From: an uncultured Candidatus Saccharibacteria bacterium
GTDB taxonomy: Bacteria > Patescibacteria > Saccharimonadia > Saccharimonadales > UBA4665
DNA length: 64,000 nucleotides
Assembly: GCA_903925195.1 (NCBI GenBank)
Contig: CAIYEO010000094.1
Span: 1-64,000 of the forward strand
Reading direction: 5' to 3'
Below, one piece after another: positions 47,953 to 55,053 of this stretch. The first letter of the stretch is position 1. Each line of letters starts with the position of its first letter. The translations under genes were made by a program, and so were the position numbers. Under the pieces are notes generated by a model, which was not told where the DNA came from, did no database searches, and was given only the letters and a program-made list of their open reading frames with translations.

Positions 47953-48882
47953 ATGAGTACTACTGAGAGACGTGAAGGCCAGGGTAAAGCTCAAATTATT
48001 AGGCAACCACGCCTTAACCTTGCTGTTGGACCAAACTGTCCAGTCCGTTGTGAAGGTTGTTACAACAGTTTTGGTGACACATTTTCGACGGGTGGTCTTG
48101 TTACGCTAGACGAAATTACCGATTTCGCAGCTGAGGTTGGATCAAGGGGTATTGATGGAGTCACTCTTTCTGGGGGAGATCCACTATTTCACCCCGAAAT
48201 TGTAGACATTGTGAATGCTTTGCATGACATTGCCTACAGGGTAAAGATCGACACGGTTGGAACCTCACTGCTTGAAGATTCAATGATCATATTTAAAGGT
48301 CGTGGATTAACTCCTAGAGTTGATATAGATGCAATCAAGGATTCGGTTGAAAGTATCACTTTGCCTTTGGATGGCGTTGATCAGGGAACGATCGAATATT
48401 TTAGGCGCGGTCGTAAAAATATTTTTGAAGAAACGAAAGCAATTGCACATCTATTGACAGAGGCAGGCGTAAAGTTCGGATTCAATACAGTAGTTCACGC
48501 AAAGAACAGTGATCAAGTAAAAGAGATAGGTGACCTTGCACTGTCTCTCGGAGCATTTGAATGGCATGTATTTGAATATGACACGACAGGCCCTAATCCA
48601 TCTAGGCAGAAAGAAGTCCTTCGAATTGATTATGAAGATTTTGAAGCAGCGACTCAAAATTTAGGACAAATGGCTCTTGATGGCATGCGGCTAGATCTGC
48701 GCAATAGGGATTCCAGAACAGGTGCGGGTGCGTACTTCTTTGTGAATGATGCTGGAGAAGCTTGGAGTCCTGAATCTGAAGGTATTCCCGTGAGATACGG
48801 ACACATTACACGCGATAGAGATCAAGTACTGGCCTCTTATGATGAATACCTAGAAAATTTTAGGCGAAAATTTAACGACTAG
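47953..48882 (+). CDS. Radical SAM enzyme
   Basis: 309 aa. The [4Fe-4S] motif Cys-x3-Cys-x2-Cys is C29, C33, C36 in NCPVRCEGCYNSF; the SAM-binding GGDP is at 74-77 (GVTLSGGDPLFHPE). Later strands GVKFGFNTVVHAKNSDQV and AFEWHVFEYDTTGPNPSRQ fit the partial TIM barrel of MoaA/QueE-like or peptide-modifying proteins. No SPASM cysteines are seen in the C-terminal part. The substrate is unknown. It lies head-to-head with the hydrolase pair and its 3' end overlaps the MazG-like gene by 4 nt. Confidence 0.85.
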   Translation: MSTTERREGQGKAQIIRQPRLNLAVGPNCPVRCEGCYNSFGDTFSTGGLVTLDEITDFAAEVGSRGIDGVTLSGGDPLFHPEIVDIVNALHDIAYRVKIDTVGTSLLEDSMIIFKGRGLTPRVDIDAIKDSVESITLPLDGVDQGTIEYFRRGRKNIFEETKAIAHLLTEAGVKFGFNTVVHAKNSDQVKEIGDLALSLGAFEWHVFEYDTTGPNPSRQKEVLRIDYEDFEAATQNLGQMALDGMRLDLRNRDSRTGAGAYFFVNDAGEAWSPESEGIPVRYGHITRDRDQVLASYDEYLENFRRKFND

Positions 48883-49199
48883 TTAAGTTGTTTATTTAGT
48901 TTTGCTTCAAGTTCGTTCATAGTCTTTGAAAATGCCGCCTCTACGTCAACATTGTAGATATCCGCTAATACACATATAGACCAGAGACAGTCTGCGAGTT
49001 CGTGAACAAGGAGGTCGTCAATGTTTTCACCTTGATCCGAACGTAAGCCACTCTTGACCATGATGATTTTAGATAGATCACCGACATCACCTACAAAGCC
49101 AGACATAAAATCTGTTCCGTTCCATTTTGTGCCATTCCCGGCATTCAATTGGTCGTACAATTTTCGAATTTGCGCTGCTCTGTTTATGATATCTTGCAT
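48879..49199 (-). CDS. MazG-like nucleotide pyrophosphohydrolase
   Basis: 106 aa from the ATG at 49199, with TATCAT ending 7 nt before it; a GTG at 49235 is the alternative. Helical MazG-type pattern: VGDVGDLSKIIMVKSG, then VHELADCLWSICVLADIYNV with the acidic metal-binding helix E-x2-D, and DVEAAFSKTMNELEAKL. Such enzymes cleave NTPs (often modified ones) to NMP and pyrophosphate. In an island with nucleotidyltransferase-like genes it may clear a toxic or unusual nucleotide. Confidence 0.7.
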   Translation of the reverse strand: MQDIINRAAQIRKLYDQLNAGNGTKWNGTDFMSGFVGDVGDLSKIIMVKSGLRSDQGENIDDLLVHELADCLWSICVLADIYNVDVEAAFSKTMNELEAKLNKQLN

Positions 49200-49302
49200 A
49201 TGATTGATGATACTATATTCACTCGATTTATGCACATTTGATAAAGTGGTCTGCCGTCGCCAGACTTCTCTGACGGAAGGGTCTATATGATAGTAAGAGT
49301 TA

Positions 49303-50130
49303 ATGACGCCAAGGATCGCGATAATCGGACATGTTTGTGTAGATGAAAATACGATAGACGGAGAGCGGACTGTCAGATGGGGGTCACCTTTGCTCTACAT
49401 GGCAGAATATTTCATAAAAAAGCACGATATAAGGCCAGTGCTTATCGCTCCGTATAGCAAAGACCTTGCTGAATATGTGAACACTGGACTGCTTCTAAAT
49501 AAGCCGAGTGGCTTTAATACATTACGATACCGCAATCGTATTCGTGGTGATGCCAGGATTCAGTCCTGCGTTAATACTTTAAACTCTGGGCCAGTTAAAT
49601 TGATTCCAGAAATGAAGAAAACATTAAAGAGCACGGATATATTTATTTTTGCTCCCTTACTCCCTAACTATAAAGCGGCGTATCTAAAGGCTATTGAAAA
49701 GATTTTACCATCAGAATGTTTGAAGATTATTCTTCCGCAGGGTTATCTGAGGAAAGCAAGATTAGGCCGGCCCATTATTAAGCGAGAATTTAAAGAATAT
49801 GCAAATATTTTGTCTCAATTCACAACATCGATCCAATCAGATGAAGATAGTGAATATTCTGAACGGACGGCAAAGAGATGGTCAGAACAATTCCCTGATT
49901 TGCATGTCATAGTCACTCGTAATAGAAAAGGGTCTATTGATTTTACAAAAGGACATGGCACTGAAGTGCCCACCGTAAGTGCGAGCGACCAAGAGATGAA
50001 GAACCCTATTGGTGCAGGTGATATTTTCGGAGCTAGCTATTCGTATTATTATGGACAGAGTGGCGACAAAAATGCCTCAATCGTAAAGGCGCGTCATGAC
50101 ACGTACGAATCTTTGGCGCGGGAAGCTTAG
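49303..50130 (+). CDS. PfkB/ribokinase-family sugar kinase
   Basis: 275 aa. N-terminal RIAIIGHVCVDENTIDGERT with GSPLLYMAEYF in place of the usual GGxxxN, and the C-terminal signature MKNPIGAGDIFGASYSYYY (GAGD anion hole with catalytic Asp). Slightly shorter than typical (about 300). It probably phosphorylates a sugar or nucleoside. Close to two nucleotidyltransferase-like genes it recalls the kinase plus nucleotidyltransferase pairing of HldE, but sugar identity is open. Overlaps the convergent NUDIX gene by 4 nt. Confidence 0.75.
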   Translation: MTPRIAIIGHVCVDENTIDGERTVRWGSPLLYMAEYFIKKHDIRPVLIAPYSKDLAEYVNTGLLLNKPSGFNTLRYRNRIRGDARIQSCVNTLNSGPVKLIPEMKKTLKSTDIFIFAPLLPNYKAAYLKAIEKILPSECLKIILPQGYLRKARLGRPIIKREFKEYANILSQFTTSIQSDEDSEYSERTAKRWSEQFPDLHVIVTRNRKGSIDFTKGHGTEVPTVSASDQEMKNPIGAGDIFGASYSYYYGQSGDKNASIVKARHDTYESLAREA

Positions 50131-50531
50131 GCTGCTGTTTTTAAATACTCAATTACATCTAGAAAGTAGCGATCAGTCCCGAGGGGTAATTGTGTTTGCA
50201 GGAGAGTTTCTTTCGTGAGCCATTCGTAGGAGCTATGTTCCCAGCTAAGGCTGATCTCGGGTGGGTTTAGGGGGAGTGTTGTGGTGTACAAAACATGGAT
50301 TACATCAGGGTATTGTTTCTCTAACACTTTTTCTAGTAGTGTAGAGTCGGTTTGAATGGCAGTTTCTTCCCCGATCTCACGAGCAACGGCATCTATCCAT
50401 TTTTCACCATCTTCAATCTCACCACCGGGTAGATCTAGGTGTCCTGGAAAGTTCGGATGCGTCATGCCCCTGTAAAGAAGAAGCAACTTGCCGTCGAAGT
50501 CTGTTATAAGTGCCTTTGCTACAACTTTCAT
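50127..50531 (-). CDS. NUDIX hydrolase
   Basis: 134 aa, a single NUDIX domain. The box runs from G37 to E56 (GGEIEDGEKWIDAVAREIGE then E), with all metal-binding Glu present. N-terminal strand KALITDFDGKLLLLYRG. NUDIX enzymes hydrolyse nucleoside diphosphates linked to another moiety. TAAAAT on the minus strand ends 6 nt before the ATG. Its C-terminal half is similar in pattern to the broken NUDIX fragment at the island's left end. Confidence 0.88.
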   Translation of the reverse strand: MKVVAKALITDFDGKLLLLYRGMTHPNFPGHLDLPGGEIEDGEKWIDAVAREIGEETAIQTDSTLLEKVLEKQYPDVIHVLYTTTLPLNPPEISLSWEHSSYEWLTKETLLQTQLPLGTDRYFLDVIEYLKTAA

Positions 50532-50571
50532 ATGTCTATTTTACCATATTGCTATTGTAATAAAGATATGT

Positions 50572-50585
50572 TAAAATATACGTTA
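50572..50585 (+). promoter_or_regulatory. Leaderless-type promoter of the first nucleotidyltransferase-like gene
   Basis: TAAAAT at 50572-50577 ends 8 nt before the ATG at 50586, which favours this start over earlier in-frame codons. Confidence 0.45.
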
Positions 50586-51230
50586 ATGAACGTTCAGAGT
50601 GTGATCGATATCTTTGAAGAACAACTTGAGAGCAGAATTGTTAGCTCAAATCTTCAAATGTGCAACATCGACTCTCTGGTGCAAACTGTCGAAAATTGGA
50701 AAAAAGACGGCTATAAAATTGTATTTACGGCCGGAGTTTTTGATATATTCACCATTAATCACCTCCTTGCTCTCTATCACTACAGACTGATTGGTGGTGA
50801 TAAAGTAAAGCTCGTTATTTCAATAGATACCGACGAAAGAGTCAAACAAAGTAAGTCTTTTGTAAAAGAAAAAAGTAAAACAATAAAGCCTATTTTATCT
50901 TGGGATTCAAGAGCTTTGATGATAGCGAAACAGTCTTTTCGCAATACTGATGCCCTGGTTGACATGATTGTTCAACATGGGTCTGATACCTGTTCAAGTA
51001 TGCGTTGTCCACACGACGACAATACTACAATTGCTGAAATGATTATTCCTGATGTCATCGTTGTTACTAGCACCAGTACGGACACTGTTGATAAGATTAA
51101 AAAAAGTACGGTACTCATGGCGGATACTTTGAGGATTATCGAAGAAGAAGAGCTGGCATACCAAGATTCATTAATAGGCGGCAAGATCAGTTCTACATCG
51201 ATAATAAAGAGGGTAAAGTATGGATCTTAA
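50586..51230 (+). CDS. Nucleotidyltransferase-like protein 1 with altered HxGH motif
   Basis: 214 aa. The Rossmann start IVFTAGVFDIFTINHLLALY aligns with the GxFDxxHxGH segment of cytidylyltransferase-like enzymes, but HxGH is TINH (56-59). VKLVISIDTDERVKQSKSF follows as the usual second strand and NxxR-like site, and the end has KISSTSIIKRVKYG, matching the ISSTxIR nucleotide-contact motif. A Cys/His cluster (C136, C141, H143) sits in an insertion. A partner gene with the same plan begins inside its 3' end. I infer an adenylyl- or cytidylyltransferase for an unusual small molecule. Confidence 0.7.
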   Translation: MNVQSVIDIFEEQLESRIVSSNLQMCNIDSLVQTVENWKKDGYKIVFTAGVFDIFTINHLLALYHYRLIGGDKVKLVISIDTDERVKQSKSFVKEKSKTIKPILSWDSRALMIAKQSFRNTDALVDMIVQHGSDTCSSMRCPHDDNTTIAEMIIPDVIVVTSTSTDTVDKIKKSTVLMADTLRIIEEEELAYQDSLIGGKISSTSIIKRVKYGS

Positions 51231-51927
51231 CTCCGACCTTACGAATAGTTTCATTACATCCTCGATAGAAGGCCGTATAACTGGTTTCAGTGGTGGTGCC
51301 GAGTGCGTAGCGATAGCTGCTAGTCGAAAAGTTGAACAGTGGCATAGTGATGGACAGTACGTCGTTGCCAATGCGGGTGCCTACGATGCGCTAGGTCTTA
51401 ACCATCTACGTGGGCTAATTCAAGCAAGGATTATTGGAGCTGCGTATAAGCTTGGCTCAACCGAAGATATAAACGCAATACATGACCTGGCTAGTTCTGA
51501 TCAAATACGGCTTATCGTATCTTTAGATACTAACGAGGCTATAAGAAACAATAAATCTTTTAGACCAGAAACTGGTGATTCAATAAGACCACTGTTTGAC
51601 TGGGATACGCGTGCGAGTATGCTTGCTTTGCAGTCAATTCGATCTGGTCATAATTTGATAGATTTTATTACGAAACATGGTCCTGGTGCATGTAATATCT
51701 GCGGTGATGATTCGTGCTGGCATTCAGATGAAACTTATAGTGTTGCATCAACCGGTGCAGATCTAACAATCGTAAAATCGCTTAATAAAGCGACAAGAGA
51801 TCGATATAATGACAGAGTCTTTCACATCGTGGATGAGAGTGAAGGTGCCTTTTTCGACCGAGTGCAGTACAGTCAAATAAGCACATCTGCACTTGTGAGA
51901 CGTGTCAAACTAGACAGGAGTAGCTAA
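51220..51927 (+). CDS. Nucleotidyltransferase-like protein 2 with altered HxGH motif
   Basis: 235 aa, paralogue of the previous gene (11-nt overlap). NAGAYDALGLNHLRGLIQAR again places NH where GH is expected (GLNH, 59-62); IRLIVSLDTNEAIRNNKSFR and QISTSALVRRVKL match the second and last motifs of gene 1. It has a longer N-terminus and a clearer cysteine cluster (C158, C161, C166, H168 in GACNICGDDSCWH) that looks able to bind zinc. The pair may form a heterodimer. One copy may be catalytic and the other structural. Confidence 0.65.
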   Translation: MDLNSDLTNSFITSSIEGRITGFSGGAECVAIAASRKVEQWHSDGQYVVANAGAYDALGLNHLRGLIQARIIGAAYKLGSTEDINAIHDLASSDQIRLIVSLDTNEAIRNNKSFRPETGDSIRPLFDWDTRASMLALQSIRSGHNLIDFITKHGPGACNICGDDSCWHSDETYSVASTGADLTIVKSLNKATRDRYNDRVFHIVDESEGAFFDRVQYSQISTSALVRRVKLDRSS

Positions 51928-51928
51928 A

Positions 51929-52933
51929 ATGACCACAGAAGAAACAATAGTATCTGTCCTTATTCCGGTTACAAAGAATGAAGCAGACTGCCTTCCGGCT
52001 ACCTTGAATTCAGTTCGAGAGGATATCCTTAGATTTGGTAAAAAAGCAGAGATAATCGTAATTGCGAATTGCTGCAAAGGTATAACTGATGAAGTAGCAA
52101 AATCTGTATTTGCGTCTGAAGGATTTCAGAATGATCTTGTCTCTGGAAAAGTAATAAATTGTGAAATTGCCGGAAAGATGTTTGCGGTAAACGATGGCAT
52201 CGACGTTGCAAGTGGTAAGTACCTGATTTTGATTGACGGTGACTTGATAATGGATTCAGGATCTATTGCCTGGACTGTCGATGCGATTAATCAGCCCGAC
52301 ACAACTGTTGTTAGTATGCATCATGCACCAATCGAAGGAATGCTTCCAGATGACCAAGAACTATCACTTGTCATCCAACTGAATGCATTACGTCGACATG
52401 CTTTTCCTGAGAAATACTGGCTACACGGAGCATATTTAGGATGGTCTAAAGACTTGTTGATTGAAGGCCATCCACTTCGATTCCCAGCCGGTGCGCGTGT
52501 CCATGAAGATAACTGGCTCACTGCGATCCTTACTAGAGATTATGGGTTTCAGACCATCCGTGTGACGAAAAACTACATGGCTCGATTTATCCCTCCACAA
52601 ACATGGGATGATTACTACAAACAACAGTGGCGATATCAGTTTGCCCATGACGATTTAAGCGACGCCTTTCCTGAATTATCGAAATATATCCCTATGATCC
52701 GTAAGTGGACAAACGAGAAATATCCCGAATCGTGGATTGATAGAGAGTGGCGCGAAGCGAGCATTGCTCGCGGCATCGATTTTGATAGATTCATCAGCAT
52801 GTACAACAGTGTATTGGCGAAAGTCCGAGCCGGAAAAGAAGAGTCTAGGGAGTTACTTGACAAGAACGGCGTCTGGAAGCAACAGGTGACCACTAAACAC
52901 GATAAAAGGGATGGTAGTCGTGCATCGCGATGA
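51929..52933 (+). CDS. GT2-family glycosyltransferase
   Basis: 334 aa, soluble. Starts IVSVLIPVTKNEADCLPATL, then AEIIVIANCCKGITDEVAKS and GKYLILIDGDLIMDSGSIAW (DGD metal motif). Later ARVHEDNWLTAILTRDYGFQ carries the ED acceptor-site motif. The C-terminal quarter is polar and basic with no membrane helix. It begins 1 nt after the second nucleotidyltransferase-like gene, so its donor may be the nucleotide-linked compound made by the cluster. Confidence 0.8.
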   Translation: MTTEETIVSVLIPVTKNEADCLPATLNSVREDILRFGKKAEIIVIANCCKGITDEVAKSVFASEGFQNDLVSGKVINCEIAGKMFAVNDGIDVASGKYLILIDGDLIMDSGSIAWTVDAINQPDTTVVSMHHAPIEGMLPDDQELSLVIQLNALRRHAFPEKYWLHGAYLGWSKDLLIEGHPLRFPAGARVHEDNWLTAILTRDYGFQTIRVTKNYMARFIPPQTWDDYYKQQWRYQFAHDDLSDAFPELSKYIPMIRKWTNEKYPESWIDREWREASIARGIDFDRFISMYNSVLAKVRAGKEESRELLDKNGVWKQQVTTKHDKRDGSRASR

Positions 52934-53024
52934 AGTTGCTAATACGCTTCACCTCTTAGCCCCTGGTGAGATTCCACTGGACGTTTTTAATGAAATAGCT
53001 CGACTAAAATATGGGAGGATTTAA
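52911..53024 (+). pseudogene. Truncated NUDIX-type N-terminus at the island's right end
   Basis: 37 aa (MVVVHRDEVANTLHLLAPGE, then a conserved-looking IPLDVFNEIARL), ending at a TAA just after KYGRI. From memory this resembles the start of CPR NUDIX proteins that continue into the NUDIX box, but here the box is absent. It overlaps the GT2 3' end by 23 nt. Together with the NUDIX C-terminal fragment at the left end it may be half of a split gene. Confidence 0.45.
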
Positions 53025-53026
53025 TA

Positions 53027-53188
53027 CTAAAGCGAGCATCAAAAAGACTTTTGGATGCAAGAATTTTTACCATCAAAAAAGAGAATAGTAAACCAGAATG
53101 TGTAGATACAGTATCTAGAGATTTATCCATAAAAATGTTCAATAAATTTAGTGATGTATCTACAAATCGCGTTATCGATATAGAATAA
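53027..53188 (+). pseudogene. C-terminal fragment of an unknown protein
   Basis: Open frame without start codon, ending TAA at 53186-53188. It reads like protein (KRASKRLLDARIFTIKKENS and later SIKMFNKFSDVSTNRVIDIE) and is AT-rich like core genes, unlike the island block just before it. Probably the tail of a gene cut by the insertion. Confidence 0.35.
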
Positions 53189-53337
53189 CTATTAAGCCTA
53201 GAAATTTACATCACCTAAAGAATGCATGAGTGGAATTCATAAGTTGTGGGAACATATAAGTTAATATATATATAATTACAAAAAGTTTAAACTTCAATAC
53301 AGAAAGGGCGGTTCTTTAATTTTATCCCTGTAATTTA

Positions 53338-53362
53338 GTTCGAATCCAGTCCCCGGAGCCAA
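53338..53362 (+). repeat. Right attachment-like repeat (tRNA-Asn 3' end copy)
   Basis: Exact copy of 45514-45538. Upstream bases do not continue the tRNA, so it is only a 3'-end fragment, as expected at the far border of an element integrated into the tRNA gene. Confidence 0.8.
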
Positions 53363-53477
53363 AGAAAAGGAGATCTTCTTTAGAGGGTCTTTTTTCATTT
53401 CCTGAGTTAGGTAACTATATGGCCGGAAGAATATTTGATGACTCTGTTCCCAAAGCGTCCCTGGATTCAATAGGTCC

Positions 53478-53500
53478 ATAGTTACGAAGCTCGACCACTA
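53478..53500 (+). repeat. Imperfect 23-nt repeat, left copy
   Basis: atagttacgaagctcgacc and the following bases match 54822-54844 at 20 of 23 positions. The two copies bracket the PIG-V-like gene. The end of this copy (accactagg at 53494-53502) also matches the tRNA-Asn anticodon arm at 45499-45507, suggesting a degenerate tRNA fragment. Confidence 0.6.
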
Positions 53501-53505
53501 GGGAA

Positions 53506-53549
53506 GCCAAGCATAAGCACTCTGCGAAAGCAGAGTGCTTATGCTTGGC
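53506..53549. repeat. Perfect 20-bp inverted repeat with GAAA loop
   Basis: The arms are 53506-53525 and 53530-53549, exactly complementary, closed by GAAA (53526-53529). The first 13 bases (gccaagcataagc) equal those covering the end and flank of tRNA-Asn (45534-45546). No T-tract follows on either strand, so it is not an ordinary terminator. It could be a recombination site, a cruciform-type structure or a structured RNA. Confidence 0.85.
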
Positions 53550-53591
53550 CAGTATAGGCCGACTGCATTACATAATATATACTGATCCCAT

Positions 53592-54725
53592 ATGGGAGAA
53601 AAAGAAATCATCGATAGGTGGATATCCAGACTGCGAATTTTTGCACGTAAGCACACTATTCTATCTGTAGTATTAGCGACGATCACTTTTATATTTCTAC
53701 TGAGTTGCATTCTGCTTTACGCCAACGTACTCTTATATGACTATCAACATCTGGGCGTGGCGGCTTCCGGGATCGGTAACACAGCTTCCGTGACCGGAAC
53801 ATTTATTCATTACGACACTAATTGGTTCCTCAGAATTGCCCAATATGGCTATAGATCACTGAATGATTATGCTTTTTTGCCTCTATACCCTTTGGCTATA
53901 CGATTTTTCAAGGCTACCACTGGAATGTCCTACAACTGGTCGGCGATCATATTCAGCTGGCTAGCTTTATGTGCTGCGTCAGTAATGCTTTACAAGTGGT
54001 TTGATTTTGAGATAAAGAAACTAGGCAAGAACATATCGCCATGGATGCCCATGGGCCTTCTGGCTATCTTCCCTACTAGCATGTACTTGGCTATGCCCTA
54101 CACTGATGGGTTATTTATGCTCCTAAACGTCAGTGCTATTTATCTCTACAGAAAAGAAAAGTACTTGCTAGCGTCTATCCTGGGTGGCCTAGCAAGCGCT
54201 ACTCGCTATCAGGGAGTCTTGCTATTCGTATTGTTTGCTTCAGACTTCTACCTCAGTAGGCCCAGGGATTACAAGAAGCTACTTCCTGCGATTGGCGCTT
54301 GCGCGGGGTTGGTTGGATACATGATCTTTTTAAAGATAGATACCGGGTCGGCCACGCACTTTATTACTGCTGAAAAAGAATGGGGAAGGGCTGGGGGCAA
54401 TCTGCTAATTAACCTACTTAAGTCTTTTAGGCCGATAGAGTTATGGTTCTTGATTGTGGCGGGGGCAGGACTACGATTGATGTGGAGACATATAGAAAAG
54501 CCATTTTTTATATACTCTCTTGCCTATATACTATTGCCACTTTCTAGCGGAACCTTTACTGGCTTCAACCGGTATCTCTTCAACCTGGCTCCATTATTTT
54601 TAGTTTTTGCGATTGCCAACAAAAAAGATATATCTCGCCCAATACGCACTGTTTACATTTTAAGTAGTGCACTACTTGCAGGGTGGTTTATGTTGTTCTT
54701 TGCCAACAACTACCTCGTCGGCTAG
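53592..54725 (+). CDS. PIG-V-like integral membrane mannosyltransferase
   Basis: 377 aa with about nine to ten membrane helices. The first outside loop has FIHYDTNWFLRIAQYGYRSL then YAFLPLYPLAIRF, the pattern (WDSxxYLxIAxxGY, FFPLYP) of PIG-V/GT76 and related polyprenyl-sugar-dependent transferases; the motif Asp is D78-like in HYDTNW. Later GLASATRYQGVLLFVL (conserved RxxG) fits too. GC looks higher than in core genes (30 of 60 in 53761-53820). It is the only gene between the two 23-nt imperfect repeats, with a terminator behind it. Confidence 0.72.
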   Translation: MGEKEIIDRWISRLRIFARKHTILSVVLATITFIFLLSCILLYANVLLYDYQHLGVAASGIGNTASVTGTFIHYDTNWFLRIAQYGYRSLNDYAFLPLYPLAIRFFKATTGMSYNWSAIIFSWLALCAASVMLYKWFDFEIKKLGKNISPWMPMGLLAIFPTSMYLAMPYTDGLFMLLNVSAIYLYRKEKYLLASILGGLASATRYQGVLLFVLFASDFYLSRPRDYKKLLPAIGACAGLVGYMIFLKIDTGSATHFITAEKEWGRAGGNLLINLLKSFRPIELWFLIVAGAGLRLMWRHIEKPFFIYSLAYILLPLSSGTFTGFNRYLFNLAPLFLVFAIANKKDISRPIRTVYILSSALLAGWFMLFFANNYLVG

Positions 54726-54821
54726 ACCTGCAGCCACAGTGACGAGACTAAAACGAGCACTTTTAGACAGACGAACTACCAATCATTCAGGCACAGCAAC
54801 TAGCTCACGCATTGTAGTTTT

Positions 54822-54844
54822 ATAGTTGCAAAGCTCGACCAGTA
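54822..54844 (+). repeat. Imperfect 23-nt repeat, right copy
   Basis: Matches 53478-53500 at 20 of 23 positions, including an unbroken aagctcgacca core. Confidence 0.6.
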
Positions 54845-54910
54845 ACGGTAGCACCACGCATTACTACAGTTCTAACTTCCGACACTACTGAGAGCCAACG
54901 CACATTAGAT

Positions 54911-54944
54911 AAAGTCAAAACTGTTAATTCGGTTCTGACTTTTT
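54911..54944 (+). terminator. Rho-independent terminator
   Basis: 13-bp stem with one mismatch and one G-T pair (54911-54923 against 54930-54942), 6-nt loop, and a run of T (five from 54940). It separates the PIG-V-like gene from the rhodanese gene. Confidence 0.75.
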
Positions 54945-54965
54945 ATATTCGCATAATTGATTTGA

Positions 54966-54977
54966 TATACTTTAATA
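54966..54977 (+). promoter_or_regulatory. Leaderless-type promoter of the rhodanese gene
   Basis: TATACT at 54966-54971 ends 6 nt before the ATG. The duplicated left copy (45764-45846) starts after this box and so lacks the promoter. Confidence 0.6.
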
Positions 54978-55053
54978 ATGATTATCATTGATGCAAGAGA
55001 ACCATTCGAATACAATACAGGCCATGTTTATGGTGCGCTAAACATACCTCCAT
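54971..55053 (+). repeat. 83-nt duplicate of the rhodanese gene start, right copy
   Basis: The intact-gene copy of the repeat at 45764-45846. Confidence 0.85.

Larger units (their letters stand above)
45538..53362. mobile_element. Genomic island integrated at tRNA-Asn (about 7.8 kb), no integrase seen
   Basis: Bounded by exact 25-nt copies of the tRNA-Asn 3' end. Coding DNA inside is visibly less AT-rich than the surroundings; one line counted by eye, 52441-52500, has 31 G/C of 60, while a core line, 10261-10320, has 12 of 60. Cargo: ATP-grasp-like, alpha/beta hydrolase, radical SAM, MazG-like, PfkB, NUDIX, two nucleotidyltransferase-like genes and GT2. Both ends hold gene fragments. No recombinase, transfer or phage gene was found, so it is either moved in trans or fixed. 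Confidence 0.75.
53189..53591. other. Non-coding island junction
   Basis: 403 bp with no credible gene. It contains an AT-rich part (53189-53337), the tRNA-derived repeat (53338-53362), a weak terminator-like hairpin with a T-run (around 53372-53396), a copy of the 23-nt repeat (53478-53500) and the 20-bp perfect hairpin (53506-53549). Confidence 0.6.
54726..54965. other. Non-coding stretch after the PIG-V-like gene
   Basis: About 240 bp, no credible ORF. It contains the second 23-nt repeat (54822-54844) and a terminator (54911-54944). Confidence 0.55.

Noticed and set aside
53506..53549. Integron attC site
   Set aside because: The hairpin is perfectly paired without the extrahelical bases and core sites of attC, and no integron integrase is present.
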